Below, piece by piece: positions 8,888 through 17,342 of a DNA stretch of 64,000 nt. Location: assembly GCF_001676725.1 (NCBI RefSeq), contig NZ_CP016172.1:1302001-1366000 (forward strand). Direction: 5' to 3'. This DNA is from Bordetella flabilis. GTDB lineage: Bacteria; Pseudomonadota; Gammaproteobacteria; Burkholderiales; Burkholderiaceae_B. The position numbers were made by a program, and so were the translations under genes. Positions within the stretch are counted from its first letter, which is position 1. Each line of letters opens with the position of its first letter. Below the pieces are notes generated by a model. That model saw only the letters and a list, made by a program, of their open reading frames with translations. It was not told the DNA's origin and did not search any database.

Positions 8888-10764
8888 ACGGCGACCTGCT
8901 GCGGTACTACAACGAGGAACTGCAGTACCTGCGGGAGATGGGTGGAGAATTCGCGGCCGCCTATCCGAAGATTGCCGGACGCCTGGGCCTGGAGAGCTTC
9001 GAGTGTGCCGACCCGTATGTCGAACGCCTGCTGGAAGGCTTCAGTTTCCTGACGGCGCGGACGCGGATGAAGGTGGATGCCGAGTTCCCCCGGTTCACGC
9101 GGCACCTGGCGGAGATGGTGTATCCGAACTACCTGGCGCCGACGCCCTCGATGATCGTCGCCGAGTTCCAGCCCGACTGGGGGCACCCGGGCTTGGCCAA
9201 GGGATACTCCGCGCCCCGCCATAGCGTGCTTAAGAGCAACCTGGACCGGAACGGCACGACGCGCTGTGAGTACCGCACCGCCCGGGCCATGACGCTATGG
9301 CCGCTGCGGCTGACCGGCGCCGAGTACAGGCCTTATATGGGGAACATTGGCGGCGTCGTCCCGGATACCCCGCGTCGTCCCCAGGCCATGCTGCGCCTGC
9401 GCTTCGAACTGCACGGCAGCACCCCCGCAGCGTCGCTGGATCTCGATCGCCTTCCCCTGTTCCTGCGCGGCGCCGATGCCTTGCCCGTCCTGCTCTACGA
9501 ACATCTGGTCGGCCATGTGCTGGGCGGCTGCGCGACCTCGGCGGGGCAGGCCACCGCATGGCGCGGCGCGCTGGACCCGGCCTGTGTCGCGGCAATGGGC
9601 TTCACCGACGAGGAAGCATTGCTGCCGCCGTCGCGCCAGGCTTTCCGCGGCTATCGCCTGCTGCAGGAGTATTTTGCCTTTCCAGAACGCTTTTTGTTCG
9701 TGGAACTCCGCGGCCTGCGGGACGCCTTGCGGCGCTGCGACCAGGCACGCTTCGAAGTCATCCTATTGCTTGATGCCTACGAGTCGCGCCTCGAGCAGAG
9801 TGTCGACGCCTCGCACTTCCGCCTGAACTGCGTGCCGGCGATCAATCTGTTCCCGATGCGGGCGGACCGTGTGCCGCTGGATCCGGGCAAGTTCGAATAC
9901 CAGGTGGTGCCGGACCGCAGCCGGCCGATTGACTTCGAGGTCTACAGTGTGGATACCGTGCGCGATTACGCGTCGTCCAACGCGGAGCCGCGCGTGTTCG
10001 AACCTTTTCTGCGGGCGCGCGATCCCCAGGCGGAAAGCATCACCGGCGGCGCTTTCTTCCAGCAGCGCCGCGACACCCGGCGTCAGACCGAAAGGGAATT
10101 GCGGCATGGCGCGCGATCGCGCTATCTGGGCAGCGACGTCTTCATCGCGCTGGTCGATGTGCAGTCGGCGCCGTTCAGCGCCGACCTGCAGCAACTCGGC
10201 GTGGATGTGCTCTGTACCAACCGCGACCTGCCCTTGTCGATGCCGGTGGGCGTCGGCGCCACGGATTTCTCCTGGGACGGCGAACTGCCCGTGCGCAGCA
10301 TCCGATGCGTGGCGGGCCCCAGCGAGCCGCGTCCCGGGATGCAGGACGGCGTGGCGGCATGGCGGCTGCTGAACCACCTTGCACTGAATTACCGATCCCT
10401 GCTCGAAGACCGGCCCGAGGCCGGCGCAAGCGCCGTCCGCGAACTCCTGGATCTTTATTGCCATGAGTCCGACGCCGTGGGCAAACGGCAGATCGCCGGC
10501 GTCGTCGGGCTGAGTTCGCGCGCGGTGACCCGACGCTTGCCGCTACCCGGACCCATCTGCTTCGGCCGCGGGCTGGAAGTGACGTTGACGCTGGACGAGG
10601 CGGCCTTCCAGGGCGGCGGCGCATTCCTGCTGGGCGCGGTGCTGCAGGCGTTCTTCTCCGGGTACGTCTCGGTCAACCACTTTACCGAGACGGTCGTGCG
10701 CAGTCTTGCCCGCGGCGAAATCATGCGATGGCCGAGCGGGGAGGGCCTATGCCACACCCTCTGA
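8884..10764 (+). CDS. tssF: Type VI secretion baseplate subunit TssF
   Basis: The 626-residue protein belongs to the TssF/VasA/ImpG family. The strongly conserved N-terminus LLRYYNEELQYLREMGGEFA is present, followed by AYPKIAGRLGL and DPYVERLLEGFSFLTAR. FPRFTRHLAEMVYPNYLAPTPS comes next. The C-terminal end contains the GRGLEVTLTLDE and FFSGYVSVNHFTETVV segments that are also typical. TssF forms the baseplate wedge with TssE, TssG and TssK. The start at 8884 overlaps the tssE stop. The 3' end runs past the start of tssG, so four baseplate genes are tightly packed. Confidence 0.95.
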   Translation: MNGDLLRYYNEELQYLREMGGEFAAAYPKIAGRLGLESFECADPYVERLLEGFSFLTARTRMKVDAEFPRFTRHLAEMVYPNYLAPTPSMIVAEFQPDWGHPGLAKGYSAPRHSVLKSNLDRNGTTRCEYRTARAMTLWPLRLTGAEYRPYMGNIGGVVPDTPRRPQAMLRLRFELHGSTPAASLDLDRLPLFLRGADALPVLLYEHLVGHVLGGCATSAGQATAWRGALDPACVAAMGFTDEEALLPPSRQAFRGYRLLQEYFAFPERFLFVELRGLRDALRRCDQARFEVILLLDAYESRLEQSVDASHFRLNCVPAINLFPMRADRVPLDPGKFEYQVVPDRSRPIDFEVYSVDTVRDYASSNAEPRVFEPFLRARDPQAESITGGAFFQQRRDTRRQTERELRHGARSRYLGSDVFIALVDVQSAPFSADLQQLGVDVLCTNRDLPLSMPVGVGATDFSWDGELPVRSIRCVAGPSEPRPGMQDGVAAWRLLNHLALNYRSLLEDRPEAGASAVRELLDLYCHESDAVGKRQIAGVVGLSSRAVTRRLPLPGPICFGRGLEVTLTLDEAAFQGGGAFLLGAVLQAFFSGYVSVNHFTETVVRSLARGEIMRWPSGEGLCHTL

Positions 10765-11771
10765 GCCTGGTGAGCCGGCTGTCCGGGGAAACCGCGCGGT
10801 TCGGCTTCCTGCAGGCCCTGCGCCTGATCGAATCAACTTATCCGCATCGGCCCCGTCTGGGTAGATCGCTGCGTCCGGCCGATGATGCCATCCGCCTGGG
10901 CCAGGACCCGCAGTTCGCCTTTGTCGCAGCCGAGCTGGGCAGGTACCAGCCGGCCGCCGGCGGCCGGCCCGGCAGGCTGGCCGTCAATGTCGCCGGCCTG
11001 TTCGGGCCCAACAGCCCGATGCCGCTTTACTTCGCCGAGTACGCGCACAGCCGCATGGTGCATGAGCGTGACCCGACGCTGGCCCGCTTCCTGGACATCT
11101 TCCATCATCGCCTGCTGAGCCTCTTCTACCGCGCGTGGGCCAATACGCAACCCGTGGTCGGGCTGGATCGCGGGCCCGCGCGCGCCGAAGGCTATGTCGG
11201 TTATGTCGGCAGCCTGTGCGGTCTGGCCCCGCCGCCGCGCGGGCGCGCGCGCGCCATGGCCGACCTGGACAAGCTGCAGTTCAGCAGCCTGCTTGCCTCG
11301 CGCACCCGCCATGCGAGCGGCCTGGGACTTCTGTTGTCGCAGTACTTCGGTGTTCCCGTGGCGATACGGCAGTTCGTGGGCCAGTGGCTGACGCTCCCGA
11401 GCCAGGACCGGTCGACCCTGCGGCGCCATGGCGCGCGCCGCCTGGGGGAGGGACTGGTGCTGGGCGGACGGGTGTGGGACCGCCAAAACAAGTTCCGCGT
11501 TGTCATCGGCCCGGTGGGCGCGCGCGATATGCGACGCCTGTTGCCCGGAACATCGGCCCATCGGCGGCTGCTGGAGTGGGTCGACCTGTATACGGGCGGG
11601 CTGCTGGATTGGGATGTGGAACTGCGGGTGAAACCCGAAGAGGCGCCGTGCCTGCGGCTCGACGGCAGCGCGCGCCTGTCGCGCGTCGGCTGGCTCGGGC
11701 ATCGAAGAACCGCCGACAAGCCCGCTGCGCCGTGCGTCCGCCTGCGCAGCCATGTTCGTACAACGCTTTGA
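10749..11771 (+). CDS. tssG: Type VI secretion baseplate subunit TssG
   Basis: The product, about 340 residues, has TssG/VasB/ImpH hallmarks: FGFLQALRLIE near the N-terminus, LAVNVAGLFGPNSPMPLYFAE around residues 79-99 and the LDIFHHRLLSLFYRAWA helix region. The C-terminal part has GARDMRRLLPG followed by a LEWVDLYTG segment. TssG partners TssF in the baseplate. I chose the ATG at 10749 because a strong GGGGAGGG ribosome site lies just before it; an in-frame ATG at 10728 would add seven residues. Either start lies inside tssF. The C-terminal tail after WDVELRVK is basic and poorly conserved. Confidence 0.92.
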   Translation: MPHPLSLVSRLSGETARFGFLQALRLIESTYPHRPRLGRSLRPADDAIRLGQDPQFAFVAAELGRYQPAAGGRPGRLAVNVAGLFGPNSPMPLYFAEYAHSRMVHERDPTLARFLDIFHHRLLSLFYRAWANTQPVVGLDRGPARAEGYVGYVGSLCGLAPPPRGRARAMADLDKLQFSSLLASRTRHASGLGLLLSQYFGVPVAIRQFVGQWLTLPSQDRSTLRRHGARRLGEGLVLGGRVWDRQNKFRVVIGPVGARDMRRLLPGTSAHRRLLEWVDLYTGGLLDWDVELRVKPEEAPCLRLDGSARLSRVGWLGHRRTADKPAAPCVRLRSHVRTTL

Positions 11772-11785
11772 AGGACACTGGATAA

Positions 11786-14491
11786 ATGGCAGAAATCAGC
11801 CGCGCCGCATTGTTCGGCAAACTTGCCCCGCTGGGATACCGCGCGATCGACAGCGCGACCACATTCTGCAAGCTGCGCGGGCATTCCAACGTGGAACTGG
11901 AACACTGGATCCACCAGATCCTGCAAGCGCAGGACTCGGACCTGCATCGCATCCTGCGTCATTTCGAGGTCGACACGTCCGCGCTGGCGCGCGACCTGAC
12001 CGATGCACTCGACCGGCTACCGCGCGGCAGCAGCGGTGCGATGGACCTGTCGAGCCAGGTCGAGGAAGCCGTGGAGCGCGGCTGGATGTACGCGTCGCTG
12101 CAGTACGGGGCCACGCGCGTGCGCACCGGCCATCTATTGCTGGGCATGTTGCGCACCCCGGCCCTGCGTCGCGCCCTGATCGGCATATCACGCCAGTTCG
12201 CCCAGGTCGATCCCGCCCGCTTGAGCGAGGGTTTCGCGACCTGGCTGCACGGCTCCCCCGAGGAAAGCCCGATCGATCCGGCCGGCGCGACGCCGCCGGA
12301 CGATATCGCCGGCGCGATACCCGGCGCAGGGCGGCGACAGGCGCTGGATCGCTATACCGTCGACCTGACGGCGCTGGCGCGGGAAGGCAAACTCGATCCC
12401 GTCGTCGGCCGCGACGACGAAGTCCGGCAGGTCATCGACATCCTGCTGCGGCGGCGCCAGAACAATCCCATCCTGACCGGCGAGGCCGGCGTGGGAAAGA
12501 CCGCGGTGGTGGAGGGGCTGGCGCAACGCATCGTCCACGGCGACGTGCCGCCTGCGCTGCGCGAGGTCGTGCTGCGCACGCTGGACGTCGGGCTGCTGCA
12601 GGCCGGCGCGAGCATGAAAGGCGAGTTCGAACAGCGGCTGCGGCAGGTGATCGAGGAAGTGCAGGCGTCGGACCGGCCGGTCATCCTTTTCGTGGACGAA
12701 GCGCATACGCTGGTGGGCGCCGGCGGCGCCGCGGGCACGGGGGACGCCGCCAATCTGCTCAAGCCCGCGCTGGCCAGGGGAACGCTGAGGACCATCGCCG
12801 CCACGACGTGGTCCGAGTACAAGCGCCATATCGAGAAAGACCCGGCGCTGACACGGCGCTTCCAGCCCGTGCAGGTGAGCGAACCCAACGAGTCGAAAGC
12901 GCTTTGCATGCTGCGCAGCCTGGTGTCCTCGATGGAGTCGCATCATGGAGTGCAGGTGATGGATGACGCCTTGCGGGCGGCCGTGCAGCTCAGCCAGCGC
13001 TATATCGCGGACCGGCAACTGCCGGACAAGGCGGTCAGCCTGCTGGATACGGTATGCGCGCGCGTCGCCGTCAGCCAGCATGCCCGGCCCGCGGCCATGG
13101 ACCGCAGCCTGGCCAGCATTGCGGCATTGCGTGGCGAGCTTGCATTGGTCGAGCGCGAGACCGCCATCGGGGTGCAGGACGGTGCCCGCGCGGCTCGGAT
13201 CGCCCGCGACCTGGCCGTCGAGGAACATGCGCGTGCGGCGTTGGAACGCCGATGGGACAAGGAAAGGGCGCTGGTCGCCGCCATCACGCGCCAGCGCCTG
13301 GCCCTCTATCCGCAACAGGCGGACGGCCACGACGGGACAACAGGAGCGACCCATGCCGTTCCGCCGGACGCCGGCGGAGCCCGGGCGCGCGACCCCAGGG
13401 CGGAGCTCGCGCGGCTGGAGCAGGAACTGGCGGCATGCCAGGCGGAGCAGCCCTTGGCGCTGCCCGCCGTGGACCGGAACGCCGTCGCGCAGGTGGTGCA
13501 GGACTGGACCGGCATCCCGGTGGGCCGCATGGTGAACGACGAAATCGACAGCGTGCTGGACCTCGACCGGAAACTGCGGGAACGCATCGTGGGTCAATCG
13601 ACGGCGACGGCCTGCATCGCGCGTTGCATCCAGACGGCCAGGGCGGGGCTGGACCGGCCGGGGCGCCCGGTGGGCGTATTCCTGTTGGCCGGGCCGTCCG
13701 GCGTGGGGAAGACCGAAACGGCGCTGGCGCTGGCCGACGCGCTATACGGCGGCGAGCACAACGTTATCACTCTCAACATGAGCGAATACCAGGAGCGCCA
13801 TACGATCTCCACCCTGAAGGGCGCCCCGCCGGGCTACGTCGGCTACGGGGAAGGCGGTGTCCTGACGGAGGCGGTGCGCCGGCGGCCGTACAGCGTCGTG
13901 CTGCTCGACGAGGTGGAAAAGGCTCATCCGGACGTGCACGAGGTTTTCTATCAGGTGTTCGACAAGGGCTGGATGGAGGACGGGGAAGGACGGGTCATCG
14001 ATTTCCGCAACTGCCTGATCCTGTTGACGACGAACGCCGGCTCCGATGTGATCGAACGGCTGTGTGCGCCGGATGCCGCCCGGCCGCCGGCGGATGAGAT
14101 CAAGGCGGCGCTGCGCGCGCCATTGAGCCGGGTTTTTCCGCCGGCGCTGCTGGGCAGGATGACCACGATCCCTTACTACCCGCTGGACGGGAACATCCTC
14201 GACGCCATCGTGCGCCTGCAGCTGGACCGCCTGGGCCACCGCCTGCGCCGGGAGCAGGAGCTGTCACTCGAATACTCCGACGCCGTGGTGAGCGCCATCG
14301 CCGCGCGATGCGACGAACGGCAGAGCGGTGCCCGCCTGATCGATGCGGTGCTTATGCAGTCGGTGCTGCCCGATATCGGCCGCGAGATGCTGGAATGGCG
14401 CAAGCAGCGTCGCATTCCCAGGTCGGTACGGCTGGACGCCGTACTTGGCGATTTCCGTTTCGAACTGAGCGATGCGCCTGTCCATGCATGA
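11786..14491 (+). CDS. tssH: Type VI secretion sheath-recycling AAA+ ATPase ClpV (TssH)
   Basis: This 901-residue protein is a two-ring AAA+ unfoldase of the ClpV type. A Clp N domain covers roughly residues 10-160. The first Walker A is GEAGVGKT at residue 232, with Walker B ILFVDEAHTL near residue 300. A coiled middle region spans about 420-530, and the second Walker A is GPSGVGKTE at residue 636, with VVLLDEVEKAHPDVHEVFY after it. ClpV extracts TssC from contracted sheaths and recycles it. The N domain begins with EISRAALFGKLAPLGYRAID, as in ClpV rather than ClpB. It follows tssG after 14 bp and precedes vgrG. Confidence 0.95.
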   Translation: MAEISRAALFGKLAPLGYRAIDSATTFCKLRGHSNVELEHWIHQILQAQDSDLHRILRHFEVDTSALARDLTDALDRLPRGSSGAMDLSSQVEEAVERGWMYASLQYGATRVRTGHLLLGMLRTPALRRALIGISRQFAQVDPARLSEGFATWLHGSPEESPIDPAGATPPDDIAGAIPGAGRRQALDRYTVDLTALAREGKLDPVVGRDDEVRQVIDILLRRRQNNPILTGEAGVGKTAVVEGLAQRIVHGDVPPALREVVLRTLDVGLLQAGASMKGEFEQRLRQVIEEVQASDRPVILFVDEAHTLVGAGGAAGTGDAANLLKPALARGTLRTIAATTWSEYKRHIEKDPALTRRFQPVQVSEPNESKALCMLRSLVSSMESHHGVQVMDDALRAAVQLSQRYIADRQLPDKAVSLLDTVCARVAVSQHARPAAMDRSLASIAALRGELALVERETAIGVQDGARAARIARDLAVEEHARAALERRWDKERALVAAITRQRLALYPQQADGHDGTTGATHAVPPDAGGARARDPRAELARLEQELAACQAEQPLALPAVDRNAVAQVVQDWTGIPVGRMVNDEIDSVLDLDRKLRERIVGQSTATACIARCIQTARAGLDRPGRPVGVFLLAGPSGVGKTETALALADALYGGEHNVITLNMSEYQERHTISTLKGAPPGYVGYGEGGVLTEAVRRRPYSVVLLDEVEKAHPDVHEVFYQVFDKGWMEDGEGRVIDFRNCLILLTTNAGSDVIERLCAPDAARPPADEIKAALRAPLSRVFPPALLGRMTTIPYYPLDGNILDAIVRLQLDRLGHRLRREQELSLEYSDAVVSAIAARCDERQSGARLIDAVLMQSVLPDIGREMLEWRKQRRIPRSVRLDAVLGDFRFELSDAPVHA

Positions 14492-14571
14492 TCGCGTGGC
14501 CAGGAGGGCAGGCATGAAAGTGAATCCGCTGGGCTGGCGCCGTCACCATCCGCTGCAGGGAGATATGCCTG

Positions 14572-16629
14572 ATGTCTGACATCGGGGACGCGCGCCCGCT
14601 GCAGATCGGCGGCCCACAGCTTCCGCAGGATGCCCGGCTGCACGAATTCCGGGGGCGTGAACGGCTGGGACGCGCCTTCAACTTCAAGGTTCTTTTCTCC
14701 AGCGCCCGGTCCGACCTGTCGCCCGATACGGTGCTGGGCAGTCCCGTCACCATCAAGCTGAAGGACAGGCACGGCGACCGCATCTTCGCCGGCATCGTCG
14801 CCCGGTTCAGCTTCCTGGGCGTGGGCGGCCTGACCAAGGACGCCGTTCCCGCCCGGACGCGTTACCGCGTCGTCATACGGCCACGGCTGTGGCGCCTGAC
14901 GTGGTCCTCGCACAGCCGCTTTTTCTACGACAAGAGCGTGCTGGATATCGTGAAACTGCTGCTGGACGAGCAGGAGGTCGACTACCGCGTCGCCTGTACC
15001 GCCAATTATCCGAAGCGGGACAACTGCACGCAGTATCGGGAGACGGACTTCGATTTCCTGAACCGGCTGCTGCAGCGGGAAGGGATCTATTACTACTTCG
15101 AATACACGGCCCACGGCGACCGGCTGGTATTGGTCGACGACCCGCAGCAGCATGCGCCCATCTCCGGGGACGCGGACGTTCCCTACAATCCCGTGCTGGA
15201 CGAGAACGGCATACCTTTCGGCGATGTGGTCTACCGCTGGAAGTCGCATCGCCGCATCGTGCCGGGCAAGAGCGAAACCAACGCCTTCGATTTCCTGAAT
15301 GTCGCCCGCAGTACAAGCCAGGGGCTGCTGGCGCGCGCCACCTCGCCGCAGCAGGAAACCCCGTCCTATGTGATCGAGGAACCGGGGCTTTGGTATGTCG
15401 ACGAGGCGGATGGCCGGCGCTATGCGCAGGGTCGCCTCGATTCCTGGCTCGGCCGCGCGGCACCGGTCGCGGGCAGGTCGAGCGCCGCGCGGATGTGTAC
15501 GGGCGGCGTCTTCCGGCTTGGCGGCCATCCCTACAAAGATCCGGATGGCGAGTATCTCGTCACCGAAATGAAGTACCGCATGAGTGCCGGCGATCCCATC
15601 GCGGGCAGCCGTGTGCGCGCCGTCGCGTCGGCGCCGGCCGGCGCTGCGGAGCGGACCGTCCCGGGGGCGTTTGCCGGCATCCCGGCCAGGAAGCGCAGGA
15701 AGAACAGCCTATTCGACTGCACGTTTCGCGCCATTCCGAAGGGCTGCCGCTTTCGCGGGTCCTGCTGGGCGCCCGTGCCGACCATCGGTCCGCAGACCGC
15801 AGTCGTGGTCGCCGCATCTGGCGACGATTTCGCCACCGATGCGCACGGCCGCATCAAGGTCCAGTTTCATTGGGAACAGTTCAATCCGCCCGGCGCGAGC
15901 CAGCGGATGCAGCGATGCTGGGTGCGCGTGGCGCAGGCCTGGGCGGGCAAGGGCTGGGGAGCCATGTTCCTGCCGCGCGAAGGGCAGGAAGTCCTGGTGG
16001 ACTTCCTCAATGGCGACCCGGACGTGCCAGTGGTGGTGGGAGGCCTTTACAACAGCAGCAACAAGCCGCCGTACACCTTGCCCGGGGCGGGCGCCGTATC
16101 GACGATCCGGACCAGAGGAACCGGCACGCAGGACGGCGAGCGCAATGAGCTGCGGTTCAACGACGAGAAGCTGCAGGTGCTGCTCTACACGGATGGGCGC
16201 TACGACAACTATGTGAAGGGCAGTGGGCTGGCCTGGATCGGCAAGGACGCGCACACCATCGTCAAGGAGCGGCAACTGGTCGAGGCGGGGTCCCAGCACA
16301 TTACCGTGCAGGGCGATCACAGGATCAAGGTCGGGCAAAGCATTTCCGTACAGGCCGGGCAAAGCCTGACACAGAAGGTCGACGAGAACTACGTCGTCGA
16401 AGGCCTGGTCGCGCATATCAAGGCGCTGGAGAAGGTCGTGATCGAGGCCAATGCGCAGATTTCCCTGAAGGTCGGTGCGAGCTTCGTGACGGTAACCCCC
16501 GAAGGGGTGCAGATCTCCGGCCCGATGGTCATGCTGAACAGCGGAGGCGCGGCCGGAACCGGGCCGGGCGGCTCGCCGGCGTCGCCGGAGCAGCCCGAGC
16601 AGGCCGACGACGGATCGTCCGTCAAATGA
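14572..16629 (+). CDS. vgrG: Type VI secretion spike protein VgrG (TssI)
   Basis: The 685-residue protein is a VgrG trimer subunit. The gp27-like part (about residues 1-380) contains LHEFRGRERLGRAFNFKV and QYRETDFDFLNRLLQREGIY. The gp5-like OB fold follows, with DAHGRIKVQFHWE and CWVRVAQAWAGKGWGAMFLP, then REGQEVLVDFLNGDPD. The C-terminal repeat region, with segments such as HRIKVGQSISVQAGQ, should form the beta-helical spike. It ends with a Gly, Pro and Glu-rich tail and no recognisable effector domain, so it looks like a structural VgrG rather than an evolved one. The ATG at 14572 has an AGGGA site 10 bp upstream. The downstream accessory genes are the likely cargo. Confidence 0.95.
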   Translation: MSDIGDARPLQIGGPQLPQDARLHEFRGRERLGRAFNFKVLFSSARSDLSPDTVLGSPVTIKLKDRHGDRIFAGIVARFSFLGVGGLTKDAVPARTRYRVVIRPRLWRLTWSSHSRFFYDKSVLDIVKLLLDEQEVDYRVACTANYPKRDNCTQYRETDFDFLNRLLQREGIYYYFEYTAHGDRLVLVDDPQQHAPISGDADVPYNPVLDENGIPFGDVVYRWKSHRRIVPGKSETNAFDFLNVARSTSQGLLARATSPQQETPSYVIEEPGLWYVDEADGRRYAQGRLDSWLGRAAPVAGRSSAARMCTGGVFRLGGHPYKDPDGEYLVTEMKYRMSAGDPIAGSRVRAVASAPAGAAERTVPGAFAGIPARKRRKNSLFDCTFRAIPKGCRFRGSCWAPVPTIGPQTAVVVAASGDDFATDAHGRIKVQFHWEQFNPPGASQRMQRCWVRVAQAWAGKGWGAMFLPREGQEVLVDFLNGDPDVPVVVGGLYNSSNKPPYTLPGAGAVSTIRTRGTGTQDGERNELRFNDEKLQVLLYTDGRYDNYVKGSGLAWIGKDAHTIVKERQLVEAGSQHITVQGDHRIKVGQSISVQAGQSLTQKVDENYVVEGLVAHIKALEKVVIEANAQISLKVGASFVTVTPEGVQISGPMVMLNSGGAAGTGPGGSPASPEQPEQADDGSSVK

Positions 16630-16884
16630 CACTCGCGTGCGGCGGCGCATGTCCACGGTGGCGCGCGTGCGCGCGGATGCCTGGAAGGCGCCGGAGCGTT
16701 GAACCGGTGCCAGCGGCCGGCGAGTTCCCGCTGCGATCGGTATGCGAATTTTCCCAATGTGCTGGCGCGGCAATAGTGCCATTCTGCATACCTGGATCTC
16801 TTGGCACGTCCGCCCGTCGTGGCGCGACGCGCGCAAGGCTCGGCCAGGTTTCGGTTTCTGGCGTTCGCGTAGGGAGAGGCTTGA

Positions 16885-17274
16885 ATGTCTCAGCAAGTCG
16901 TGATGGGCGCGCAGCTTCTGTGCACCTTCGGAACCATGCCCGCCGTCCTGGCGGTCCTGCCGGAGTCGCGCGTCATGGTGGAAGAGCGGCCCGCCGCCAC
17001 CATCATGGACCACGAACCCATCGTCAACATTCCGACCTTCGGGATGTGCGCCTCGCCCGCCAACCCGGAGGTTGCGGCGGCGACGGCGGCGGCGATGGGC
17101 GTGCTGACGCCCATGCCCTGCGTGCCGGCCACCGTTACGCCATGGCTGCCAGGCGCCCCGACCGTCCTGATAGGCGGCCAGCCGGCGCTGGATAACCTTT
17201 CCCGCTGCATGTGCATGTGGGAAGGCGTGGTGTCGATCGCGATGGCCGGCAGCGTGCGGACGATGGTGCCATGA
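16885..17274 (+). CDS. PAAR-like DUF4280 protein, candidate spike tip
   Basis: The 129-residue protein has the pattern of DUF4280 proteins, now regarded as PAAR-like. MGAQLLCTFGTMPAVLAV opens it, IPTFGMC and the TPMPCVPA segment follow, and CMCMWEGVVSIAMAG ends the domain. Five cysteines (about residues 13, 55, 79, 108 and 110) could bind metal, as in PAAR tips. It would then cap the VgrG spike and adapt cargo to it. No toxin domain is fused to it. A good AGGGAGAGG ribosome site precedes the ATG. The gap after vgrG (16630-16884) includes an AT-richer patch, so it may have its own promoter. It lies directly before the unknown 564-residue gene, an arrangement usual for tip-adaptor plus effector. 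Confidence 0.85.
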   Translation: MSQQVVMGAQLLCTFGTMPAVLAVLPESRVMVEERPAATIMDHEPIVNIPTFGMCASPANPEVAAATAAAMGVLTPMPCVPATVTPWLPGAPTVLIGGQPALDNLSRCMCMWEGVVSIAMAGSVRTMVP

Positions 17275-17342
17275 CGGCCGGGATTTTCCGGTGTTCCGGC
17301 TGCATCCCGGTCTGGACAACTTGCAGGTAGTGAGAAAGGAAG

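Noticed and set aside
14515..14580. Short 21-codon frame ending inside the vgrG start
   Set aside because: It could be a leader peptide, but without a good ribosome site or conservation data it cannot be supported.
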